64,000 bases of DNA from Thermoanaerobacter sp. A7A (GTDB lineage Bacteria > Bacillota > Thermoanaerobacteria > Thermoanaerobacterales > Thermoanaerobacteraceae). This document shows, one piece after another, positions 56,210 through 63,816 of this stretch (position 1 is the stretch's first letter; each line of letters opens with the position of its first letter). Location of the stretch: NCBI RefSeq assembly GCF_000445185.1, contig NZ_AVAF01000114.1:1-64000 (forward strand), written 5' to 3'. The translations under genes were made by a program, and so were the position numbers. Under the pieces are notes generated by a model. The model saw nothing but the letters and a program-made list of their open reading frames with translations, had not been told where the DNA came from and searched no databases.

Positions 56210-57790
56210 CTACCTTAGATGGTATTTTCTAAGCCAACGATAGAGAGTTGCCAGACTAATACCTAACTCTTGGGCAATTAACTTTTTGGACTGGGTAGAA
56301 TTACCGTATTTAGCTAATAGAATTTCTAACTGATCTTTTAATTGATCGACCTGGATAATTGGATGGGTGGTTTTAACTTCACCAAACTGGGATTTACTAG
56401 AGGAAAAACCGTTTTGTAAGTACTTTGGTAGATAATGCAGAATAATTTTATCACCTTTACAAATAGAGACGGCGTAAGTAACTACGTTTTTTAATTCTCG
56501 TATATTTCCTGGCCAATTATAATTCTGAAGTATTTGAATAGCTTCGGGGCTAAAGACTTTAAATGGCTTATCTTGTTCAAGACAAACATTTTTTAAATAA
56601 AAATCCAAAAGCAGAGGTATATCATCTCGACGCTCACGTAGTGGTGGTATGAAAACTGGAAAAACATTTAAGCGGAAGAATAGGTCTTCTCTGAACAGTT
56701 TAGCATCAATTAATTCTTTTAAATCTTTATTAGTTGCCGCAATAATTCTTACATCAATTGGACGGGAAACAGTAGCTCCAATTCTTTCTACTTGTCGGTT
56801 CTCCAAAACCCGTAAAAGTTTTGCTTGTAATTGTAGAGGCATGTCACCAATTTCATCAAGAAAAATTGTTCCACCATTAGCAAGTTCAAATTTACCAGGC
56901 TTGCCGCCACGACGAGCACCTGTAAATGAGCCGTCTTCGTAGCCGAAAAGTTCGCTTTCAAGAAGGTTATCGGGAATTGCAGCACAGTTTATTGCAATAA
57001 AAGGATGGTTTTTCCGAGGACTTAAGTAGTGAATATAGCGGGCAAAGAGTTCTTTACCAGTGCCACTTTCACCTTGAAGTAGTACTGTGCTGTCGGTTAC
57101 TGCGATTTGTCGTACAAGGTCTTTTATTTCTAAAAAACGAGGGTTTTTACCTGGAATAGTAAAAAAAGAATCGTCGTGAAAAAGGAATTTGTTTTCTTCC
57201 TGCTTGGTTGGTTCTGTTTTCCAGACTATCGAACCCGTTGTTATTCCATCTTTTGTAAAAATACGATAATAAAAGTTTCCCCATCTGGTTTTTATAAAAC
57301 CTTCTGGCTCACCTGTCTGACTTACCTTTTCCCAAAGGGTAAAGGTAGAAAGTTGGATAGGCGAATGAGTTTGACTTAAAATTAGTTGTCCTTTATTGTC
57401 AAAAAGGAAAAACTCTATATTAAATTGATTTGCCAAAAATTGCAATGCTTCCGCGATTAACAAATTATCGGATTTTTGTTCAGGAATATATAACATTTCC
57501 AATACAGTCAAAAGAAATTTAACAAGGAATGCGGGTGTTAGCTTTAAATCTCTATCAATGTTTTTAGGCAATGCAACCACAAAAATATCTTCTTCTAGTT
57601 TAAAGGAAAGTATTAGCTCATAAGGGCAAGCAGTGCCTTCCGGGCAAGTGGGCGTACAGGGTGGTGCCCAAACACGATAGCCTGTTTTCGGAAGTGAAAT
57701 AAATGAGAAACATTTTTCCGGAAGATTGGTCACAACGCCAAAAGTTTCTTTAAGAGAATCAATAAAAGAATCAATAAAAGCTTTTCTCAT
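56210..57790 (-). CDS. Sigma-54-dependent transcriptional activator
   Basis: A 526-residue enhancer-binding protein. The N-terminal sensor region (about 1-210) holds a cysteine cluster C45-x3-C49-x5-C55 (CTPTCPEGTAC) and a PAS- or GAF-like part. The AAA+ domain has Walker A GESGTGKE (about 241-248), the sigma-54 loop GSFTGA (about 285, a variant of GAFTGA) and Walker B GGTIFLDEIGDM. A Fis-type helix-turn-helix ends the protein (AQELGISLATLYRWL). ATG 57790 is chosen; an in-frame GTG at 57805 lies in the likely ribosome binding site GTGGTGA. It should activate the -24/-12 promoter at 58147. Confidence 0.93.
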   Translation of the reverse strand: MRKAFIDSFIDSLKETFGVVTNLPEKCFSFISLPKTGYRVWAPPCTPTCPEGTACPYELILSFKLEEDIFVVALPKNIDRDLKLTPAFLVKFLLTVLEMLYIPEQKSDNLLIAEALQFLANQFNIEFFLFDNKGQLILSQTHSPIQLSTFTLWEKVSQTGEPEGFIKTRWGNFYYRIFTKDGITTGSIVWKTEPTKQEENKFLFHDDSFFTIPGKNPRFLEIKDLVRQIAVTDSTVLLQGESGTGKELFARYIHYLSPRKNHPFIAINCAAIPDNLLESELFGYEDGSFTGARRGGKPGKFELANGGTIFLDEIGDMPLQLQAKLLRVLENRQVERIGATVSRPIDVRIIAATNKDLKELIDAKLFREDLFFRLNVFPVFIPPLRERRDDIPLLLDFYLKNVCLEQDKPFKVFSPEAIQILQNYNWPGNIRELKNVVTYAVSICKGDKIILHYLPKYLQNGFSSSKSQFGEVKTTHPIIQVDQLKDQLEILLAKYGNSTQSKKLIAQELGISLATLYRWLRKYHLR

Positions 57791-57830
57791 AAATTTTATC
57801 ACCACTTAAAATGAAAAATTTTAATAGCCA

Positions 57831-57880
57831 TGAGAAAACATGATAAAAAATGAGAAATTTTGAGAATAAATGAGAAAATA
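57831..57880 (+). repeat. Five 10-bp-phased TGAGAAA repeats (candidate activator sites or bent DNA)
   Basis: TGAGAAAACA, TGATAAAAAA, TGAGAAATTT, TGAGAATAAA and TGAGAAAATA begin at 57831, 57841, 57851, 57861 and 57871, exactly one helical turn apart. They lie between the divergent activator gene and the sigma-54 promoter. An inverted copy (TTTTCTCAT) covers the activator start codon at 57782-57790. They may bind the activator side by side on one DNA face, or bend the DNA through phased A-tracts. Confidence 0.7.
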
Positions 57881-58146
57881 AAATAAAATATAAAAAATAT
57901 AAGTTAATTTTTATTATATTTTAATTCAAAAGAAATTCTGCGTCAATAATTTTTTCTTAGCTATAAAATTTTTAAACGTTTTAATTTTGCTTACAATTGG
58001 CATTTTAAGATTAAGAAAATTTTTTTAACACATCTCACTTTTTGTTTTTTTACCTTTCAAAATGGAATTCTACTTATTATCAAGAACTTTCCCATCGTAT
58101 AACTTTACACATCCTTAGTTAAAATCATAAAAGTTTGGCGAAGAAA

Positions 58147-58163
58147 TTGGCATGATTTTTGCT
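58147..58163 (+). promoter_or_regulatory. Sigma-54 (-24/-12) promoter of the permease operon
   Basis: TTGGCATG, four bases, TTGCT: GG at 58149-58150 and GC at 58161-58162 stand 12 bp apart, as sigma-54 requires. It fits YTGGCACG-N4-TTGCW with one mismatch. Transcription would start near 58174, about 60 bp before the permease ATG. Confidence 0.9.
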
Positions 58164-58232
58164 AAACTATTGCTTCACAGAATTAACTTTTTAAACTTTA
58201 AAAAATTAACTTTTTAAAGAGGAGGAGTCAAA

Positions 58233-59552
58233 ATGGCTTTTAAGACTGCTGATGACTATTCTTTAAGTCGTGTTCCATTAGATGCACGACGTCCTATGTG
58301 GGAGGTTTTCATGATTCGTTTTGGCAGTGTGGTTTGTTTGCCTTTACTTATGACTGGTGCCACTATAGGCTATGGCATGACAATGAAAGATGTAATTATT
58401 GCTACTTTATTGGGTGTTACAATTATGGAAATTGTCAGTTTTTTAACTGGGGTAGCTGGAGCTTTAGAAGGAATGTCTACTAGTTTTCTTTCTCGCTGGG
58501 CAGGCTTTGGTCAACTAGGTTCGAGTCTTATTGGACTTGTAATTTCAATTACGGCTACGGGTTGGTTTGGTATTCAAAATTCTGTTTTTGCTGAGGGACT
58601 TTATAGTGCTTTTAGGGGTAAGGTTAATATTCAGTTATTAATGCTTATAAGTGGTATTGCAATTACATTAATTGTAGTTTATGGTTATAAAATGCTTAGC
58701 TATACAGCAAATATTGCTGTTCCTGCTTTTATAGCCGGAGTATTGTGGGCTACATTTAAAATGTTAGGTAACTACAATATGAGCGAAATTCTTTCATCTC
58801 TCCCTCCGGGTCCGCATCTTACTATTGGTGTTGCTGCAACTATGATAGCGGGTGGCTTTATGGTAGGTTCGGTTATAACGCCTGATCTGAGTAGGTTTAA
58901 CAGAAATGCCAAAGATGTTTTTTGGATGACTTTACTAAGTCTACTTTTAGGAGAAATATTACTAAACTTTATAGGAGCCACGATGGCACATGCAGCAAGT
59001 ACAAGCGATGTTGTTAAGATAATGTATAATCTAGGTGGTTGGTTTGCTGCATTGTTGGTTATTTTTTCAACTATAAAAATTAATGATTTAAATCTTTATG
59101 CTGCTTCATTGGGTGTTACTAATTTTTTAGATGCTGCCTTTAATGTAAAAGTTAACCGAGGAATAGTTACATTGATTATTGGAATAATAGGAACAGCACT
59201 TTCTATGATGGGAATATTAGAGAAATTTACAAGTTTTTTGATGATATTAGGAATTGCAATACCACCTATTGCAGGAATCATGGTTGTTGATTATTTTATC
59301 TTAAGGCGTTTCAAAAAAGAACTTGAGGAAAGTCGTGCAGAGGGCAAATTACCGGAGATTGTGGAGCATATCAATCCTATTGCATTATTAGCTTGGTTAA
59401 TTGGAGCTTTAATAGGTTATTATGTTCAGTGGGGTATTCCAGCATTAAATTCTTTAGTGGCTGCTGGTTTAGCACACTGGTTAATATCGAAAATGTGGGC
59501 TATAACCACAGGCCGTAAAATGATTCGTTTTGTAAAAGGTGAGAATGCATGA
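58233..59552 (+). CDS. NCS1-family permease (cytosine/hydantoin permease-like)
   Basis: A 439-residue protein with about 12 membrane helices of the NCS1/CodB family (VPLDARRPMWEVFMIRFG, TGWFGIQNSVFAEGL, GSVITPDLSRFNRNAKD). NCS1 members import nucleobases, hydantoins and related rings with a cation. First gene after the sigma-54 promoter; together with the following hydantoinase and racemase it suggests uptake of a hydantoin-like compound. AGAGGAGGAG precedes ATG 58233. Confidence 0.9.
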   Translation: MAFKTADDYSLSRVPLDARRPMWEVFMIRFGSVVCLPLLMTGATIGYGMTMKDVIIATLLGVTIMEIVSFLTGVAGALEGMSTSFLSRWAGFGQLGSSLIGLVISITATGWFGIQNSVFAEGLYSAFRGKVNIQLLMLISGIAITLIVVYGYKMLSYTANIAVPAFIAGVLWATFKMLGNYNMSEILSSLPPGPHLTIGVAATMIAGGFMVGSVITPDLSRFNRNAKDVFWMTLLSLLLGEILLNFIGATMAHAASTSDVVKIMYNLGGWFAALLVIFSTIKINDLNLYAASLGVTNFLDAAFNVKVNRGIVTLIIGIIGTALSMMGILEKFTSFLMILGIAIPPIAGIMVVDYFILRRFKKELEESRAEGKLPEIVEHINPIALLAWLIGALIGYYVQWGIPALNSLVAAGLAHWLISKMWAITTGRKMIRFVKGENA

Positions 59553-59635
59553 AAAGGATGGTAGTAAAATATAACTTTTTCAGGAAAATTTACAAAAAAT
59601 CTATTAAAAATGTTTAAAAGGAGGTACAACAAAAA

Positions 59636-60739
59636 ATGAAAAAGGATATAGAAAAAATTAAGAAAATCGATGTGCAAGTAGTCGAAGACATTGCGGTTGG
59701 AGCTGCTCTTCTCGGAACTGGGGGAGGAGGAGACCCTTATGTAGGCAAACTCATGGCTATTCAAGCTCTACAAAAAAATGGTCCAGTAGAACTTATTGAT
59801 GTGGAGAATATACCCGATGATGCATTAGTTGTTCCTGTAGCAATGATGGGAGCGCCGACAGTATTAGTAGAAAAAGTACCATCAGGAAAAGAGATTTTCA
59901 AGGCTTTCGATAATCTTCAAAGTTTTCTTGGGAAGGAAGTATATGCGGTTCTTCCCATTGAAGCCGGAGGAGTTAATTCAATGATACCTATTATGGTTGC
60001 AGCTGAGAAGAAACTACCACTGGTAGACGTAGATGGCATGGGAAGGGCTTTCCCGGAGCTGCAAATGGTGACATATCACCTTTATGGAGTTTCTGCAACA
60101 CCTATGGTTTTAGCAGATGAAAAAGGTAATTCTATACTTTTACACACAATCAGTAATTTCTGGACGGAAAGTCTTGCTAGAAATGCTACGGTAGTTATGG
60201 GTGGATCAGTTATGATAGCAATTTATCCGATGACTGGAAAAGATTTAAAACGAGCAGGAATAAGAAATGTTATTTCTTATTCGGTTCAAATTGGAAGAGT
60301 GATACGCGAAGCCCGCAAGAAAGGTGAAGATCCTATAGAGGCACTTTTAGAAGTGACAGGTGGATACATGCTTTTCAAAGGCAAAATTTCTGATGTGCAA
60401 AGGCGTACTACTGGTGGATTTGTCCGCGGGGAAGCTCATATTGATGGAATTGACCAATATAAAGGGGAAGCCATGACTATTAATTTCCAAAATGAAAATT
60501 TAATAGCTCGCCGCAATGGAAAAGTTGTAGCTACCGTACCTGACTTGATTTGTACCGTTGACGCCCATACAGCTTTACCTATAACCACCGAAGGATTACG
60601 TTATGGACAGAGAGTATTTATTATAGGAATTCCGTGTGATAAGAAGTGGAGAACTGAAAAAGGCATTGAAACTGTTGGTCCGCGTTACTTTGGATATGAT
60701 GTTGATTATATACCTTTAGAAGAACTCAATAGAGGTTAA
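59636..60739 (+). CDS. DUF917 protein (S-methyl thiohydantoin desulfurase family), catabolic copy
   Basis: A 367-residue member with the family text LGTGGGGDPYVGK (from about residue 26), EAGGVNSMIPI, DVDGMGRAFPELQMVTYHL and RYFGYDVDYIPLEEL. DUF917 genes normally stand next to HyuA-type hydantoinases, as here (16 bases). One characterised member removes sulfur from S-methyl thiohydantoin, so a thiohydantoin-like substrate is possible, but the substrate is not shown by the sequence. AGGAGGT precedes ATG 59636. Confidence 0.9.
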   Translation: MKKDIEKIKKIDVQVVEDIAVGAALLGTGGGGDPYVGKLMAIQALQKNGPVELIDVENIPDDALVVPVAMMGAPTVLVEKVPSGKEIFKAFDNLQSFLGKEVYAVLPIEAGGVNSMIPIMVAAEKKLPLVDVDGMGRAFPELQMVTYHLYGVSATPMVLADEKGNSILLHTISNFWTESLARNATVVMGGSVMIAIYPMTGKDLKRAGIRNVISYSVQIGRVIREARKKGEDPIEALLEVTGGYMLFKGKISDVQRRTTGGFVRGEAHIDGIDQYKGEAMTINFQNENLIARRNGKVVATVPDLICTVDAHTALPITTEGLRYGQRVFIIGIPCDKKWRTEKGIETVGPRYFGYDVDYIPLEELNRG

Positions 60740-60755
60740 AAGGAGGTAGAAAAAG

Positions 60756-62306
60756 ATGGAATATCGTATTGGAATTGATGTTGGTGGGACCAATACTGAC
60801 GCAGTCTTAGTAAATGAAAATATGGAACTAATAGAGAGTGTTAAAGTACCGACTACTAAAGATGTTTCAAGCGGTATATTTGAAGCATTGAATAAGGTAT
60901 TAGATAAAAGTAACATAGATCGCAAAAAGATAAAATATGCAATGTTAGGAACAACCCATGCTACAAATGCCATTGCTGAGCGCAAAAGGCTTTGTAAGAC
61001 TGCAATTATTCGAATTGGTAAACCCGCAACCGAAGCAATTGCTCCGCTAGTTGGTTGGCCTAAGGATTTGGTTGAGGCGGTAGGGAATCATTATTACCTA
61101 ATTGCCGGTGGAAATGAATTTGATGGCAGAGAAATAAGTCCACTAGATGAAGATGAGCTTGGTAAAATCGCCAAGGAAATTAAAGGCAAAGTAGAAAGTG
61201 TTGCGGTAATATCTGTATTTTCTCCGGTTAGCAATAAACATGAATTAAGAGCAAAAGAAATATTGCAAGAAGTTCTTGGGGAAATACCAATATCTCTATC
61301 TCATGAAATTGGTTCCCTTGGCCTACTTGAGAGGGAAAATGCTACTGTTTTAAACGCCGCTTTAGTTGAAGTTGCTCGGACAACTGCTAATAGTTTTAAA
61401 GATGCTTTGAAACGAGAAGGTCTTACAGAGGCTACCGTATATCTTTGTCAAAACGATGGAACTTTAATGTCGATTGATTATGCGATGCGTTATCCTATCT
61501 TAACAATTGCTTGTGGTCCTACAAACAGTATTCGTGGAGCAGCTTTTCTTAGTAAGCTAGAAAATGCATTAGTGCTTGACGTTGGTGGAACTACAAGTGA
61601 CATTGGAGTTATTTCTCAGGGATTTCCTAGAGAATCTTCCATTGCAGTAGAAATTGGCGGGGTGCGGACAAACTTTAGAATGCCTGACTTAATTTCACTC
61701 GCACTTGGCGGTGGTACAATTATTCGTGAAGAGAACGGCGAAATTAAAGTAGGTCCTGAAAGTGTAGGGTATAGAATTACCGAAGAGGCTTTGGTATTTG
61801 GAGGGAAAACCATAACTGCTACTGACATTGCAGTTCGTTTAGGATTGGCAGAAGTAGGTTCTAAGGAAAAAGTAAAAGATATACCTTTAGAATTTGCTAA
61901 GCGAGCACATGCCAAAATGCAAGAAATGATTAATGAAGCCATTGACAAAATGAAAACCAGTAAAGAACCACAACCTCTTGTATTGGTTGGCGGAGGAAGT
62001 ATTATTGTTGCCGATGAAGTACACGGTGTAAATGAAATAGTAAGGCCGAAAAATTTTGGAGTAGCCAATGCTTTAGGTGCTGCTATAGCTCAGGTTAGTG
62101 GTGAAATAGATCGCATTTATTCTTTGAGTGATATGAGCAGAGAGGCAGCATTAAACGATGCAAAGCAACGGGCAATAAATGAAGCAATAAAAGCAGGGGC
62201 TAATCCTGAATCAGTGGATGTTGTTTATGTTGAAGATATACCTTTAGCTTATCTTCCCGGAAATGCAGTTAGAATTAGAGTTAAAGCAGCAGGAAATTTA
62301 ATTTAA
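60756..62306 (+). CDS. Hydantoinase/oxoprolinase (HyuA N-terminal type)
   Basis: A 516-residue ASKHA-fold enzyme. Phosphate loops GIDVGGTNTDAV (residues 6-17) and LDVGGTTSDIGV (274-285) and the adenosine motif VLVGGGSIIVADE are intact. GTTHATNAI (65-73) is the family substrate segment. It is the single-domain form (no HyuB fusion) that usually pairs with DUF917. It would open a hydantoin- or oxoproline-like ring with ATP. It is 16 bases behind the DUF917 gene with AGGAGG as ribosome binding site. Confidence 0.93.
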   Translation: MEYRIGIDVGGTNTDAVLVNENMELIESVKVPTTKDVSSGIFEALNKVLDKSNIDRKKIKYAMLGTTHATNAIAERKRLCKTAIIRIGKPATEAIAPLVGWPKDLVEAVGNHYYLIAGGNEFDGREISPLDEDELGKIAKEIKGKVESVAVISVFSPVSNKHELRAKEILQEVLGEIPISLSHEIGSLGLLERENATVLNAALVEVARTTANSFKDALKREGLTEATVYLCQNDGTLMSIDYAMRYPILTIACGPTNSIRGAAFLSKLENALVLDVGGTTSDIGVISQGFPRESSIAVEIGGVRTNFRMPDLISLALGGGTIIREENGEIKVGPESVGYRITEEALVFGGKTITATDIAVRLGLAEVGSKEKVKDIPLEFAKRAHAKMQEMINEAIDKMKTSKEPQPLVLVGGGSIIVADEVHGVNEIVRPKNFGVANALGAAIAQVSGEIDRIYSLSDMSREAALNDAKQRAINEAIKAGANPESVDVVYVEDIPLAYLPGNAVRIRVKAAGNLI

Positions 62307-62500
62307 CAGACTTTAGTAATTTACTTCCATCTTCTATAAAATGGAGATGAATTAGAGTATAAATGGAAACCAAATCTGGGGAGGCATTTACCTTACGAGT
62401 AGTAGGCGAGCACGACATGAACTAGTGTCTGTGGAGGATGCGATAGCATTCTATGAAGCAGGGAGCCACTGCCTAATATAGATGGAAGGCAATTCATTTA
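62307..62500 (+). mobile_element. Candidate IS200/IS605 (TnpB) right-end / omega-RNA-like scar
   Basis: The gap between the hydantoinase and racemase genes holds no gene. From about 62395 it reads like the 3' tail of TnpB genes and their overlapping omega-RNA: GGCGAGCACGACATGA, CTGTGGAGGATGCGATAGC, TATGAAGCAGGGAGCCACTG, then CTAATATAGATGG and AAGGCAATTCAT. Stems are formed by GAATGC-type arms (GATGCGATAGCATTC) and by AGCCACTGCC with GATGGAAGGCAATT. I recognise the pattern GAAGCAGGAAGCCACTxCC...TAGTTCA from such elements, from memory. No transposase frame remains. Confidence 0.5.
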
Positions 62501-62526
62501 ATTTTAAAAAACAAGGAGGGTTACTT

Positions 62527-63255
62527 ATGAAACTAAAAATTATTGTGCCAATTACTTCAGAGGTATTTAATGAGGAAGTTAAAAAGGAAATCAAACACTA
62601 TGTAGATCCTGATGATTATGTTGATGTTGAAAATTTGAATTATGGTCCGGCGTCCATCGAGTGTGAATATGATGAAGCTATGGCTGTACCAGATATCTTA
62701 AATAAGGTAAAGAAAGCTCAAGAAGAAGGATTTGAGGGTATAGTTATTGATTGTTTTGGGGATCCGGGGGTACATGCTGCACGGGAACTTGTTGATATAC
62801 CCGTTTGCGGTGGTTTTGAACCTTCTATGCAAATTGCTTTAGGACTTGGTCAAAACATTGGTGCTGTTACAGTTTTGCCCAATGTTATTCCAATGCTACA
62901 CGATTTAGTTGCCAAGATGGGAATAGAAAAGCGAATAAAAGCACTACGATATGTTAACATTCCAGTATTAGATTTGGGCGATAAGAAAAAATTAGAAGAT
63001 GCCTTATTCAAGGAAAGCTTAGATGCAATTCAAAAAGAAAATGTTCATGTTATTGTATTAGGTTGTACTGGCATGATGGGAGTGGCTAATAATCTAATGA
63101 ACAGGTTAAAAGAAGCTGGTTATGATGTTCCAGTAATAGACCCGGCCTTTGCTGCGGTAAGAATGGTTAAAACTTATATACGCATGGGATTGAAGCATAG
63201 CCGGTTGACTTACATGACTCCTCCTGCAAAACCATATACTTGGTGGGGAAAATAG
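62527..63255 (+). CDS. Asp/Glu/hydantoin racemase-family protein
   Basis: A 242-residue protein of the aspartate/glutamate racemase fold with the paired catalytic cysteines in VIDCFGDPGV (near residue 76) and VLGCTGMMG (near residue 182), as in hydantoin racemases. The pair suggests cofactor-independent two-base racemisation. It lies in the same direction as the hydantoinase operon but is separated by 220 bp containing a mobile-element scar. ATG 62527 follows AAGGAGG; longer readings include non-conserved residues. Confidence 0.88.
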   Translation: MKLKIIVPITSEVFNEEVKKEIKHYVDPDDYVDVENLNYGPASIECEYDEAMAVPDILNKVKKAQEEGFEGIVIDCFGDPGVHAARELVDIPVCGGFEPSMQIALGLGQNIGAVTVLPNVIPMLHDLVAKMGIEKRIKALRYVNIPVLDLGDKKKLEDALFKESLDAIQKENVHVIVLGCTGMMGVANNLMNRLKEAGYDVPVIDPAFAAVRMVKTYIRMGLKHSRLTYMTPPAKPYTWWGK

Positions 63256-63336
63256 TAAAAAACTTTTGCTTATAATGGCCAGGTAAACTTTCCTTTTACA
63301 TGCGTAAAAGATAAATTATATCATAAGATAAAAATA

Positions 63337-63765
63337 TTACCAATTAGCTGGTTTTACATGTGGTTTATCGACTAAGACAAAAAAGAGAAGTACAAATGCT
63401 TTAAAAGCAGCACTAATATTTAGGTTAGTGAAATAATAACCAAACCAGCCCAAAGAGATTGCCAGAAGAGCAAATACGTAATCAAGCATTAAGTCCTATC
63501 CTATTGTCCAAGCAATAAGTTTTTTCATTAGCATATAGATGTAGTTATAGGTAGAACCTATAATTGGAAATATGTATGCCAATTCTGCATAGAAATTGCC
63601 GCAAAAGCACAAGCTAATCTTGCTAGAATATATGAGAGCACAACTGCAAGACAAAATTTTTCAGTTGTAGCAACACTAGTAATTACAAATATACCTGTAT
63701 CTATAATTCTGCTTATTCCAATTACTATTAAGTCAATGGCACTTAAGACTTCTTTAATTTGGTTC
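63337..63765 (-). pseudogene. Decayed N-terminal fragment of an APC-family amino acid permease
   Basis: On the minus strand, from 63765 downward, frames read NQIKEVLSAIDLIVIGI, IDTGIFVITSVAT, VVLSYILARLACAFAAI, then after a frameshift YAELAYIFPIIGSTYNYIY, KKLIAWTIG, an in-frame TAG, and DLMLDYVFALLAISLGWFGY, ending in an unrelated tail at 63337. This is the order of the first four to five helices of cationic amino acid permeases (LTAFDLxxxGIGxIIGTGIFV ... CYAELASxFPVAGSxY ... AWIIGWDLxLEY). The rest is missing. Confidence 0.75.
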
Positions 63766-63816
63766 TATAATAAATGTTGATGTAATCCCTAGCCACGTCA
63801 ACATTTATATAGAACC
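63761..63816. repeat. Near-perfect inverted repeat
   Basis: GGTTCTATAATAAATGTTGA (from 63761) is complementary to GTCAACATTTATATAGAACC (63797-63816) with a single-base bulge, enclosing about 15 bases. It abuts the start of the permease fragment and could be an insertion-element end, a MITE or a terminator. No T tract follows on either strand. Confidence 0.6.

Noticed and set aside
57831-57880. The phased repeats as a CRISPR array
   Set aside because: Units are 10 bp with no spacers, and there are no cas genes; the spacing equals one helical turn.
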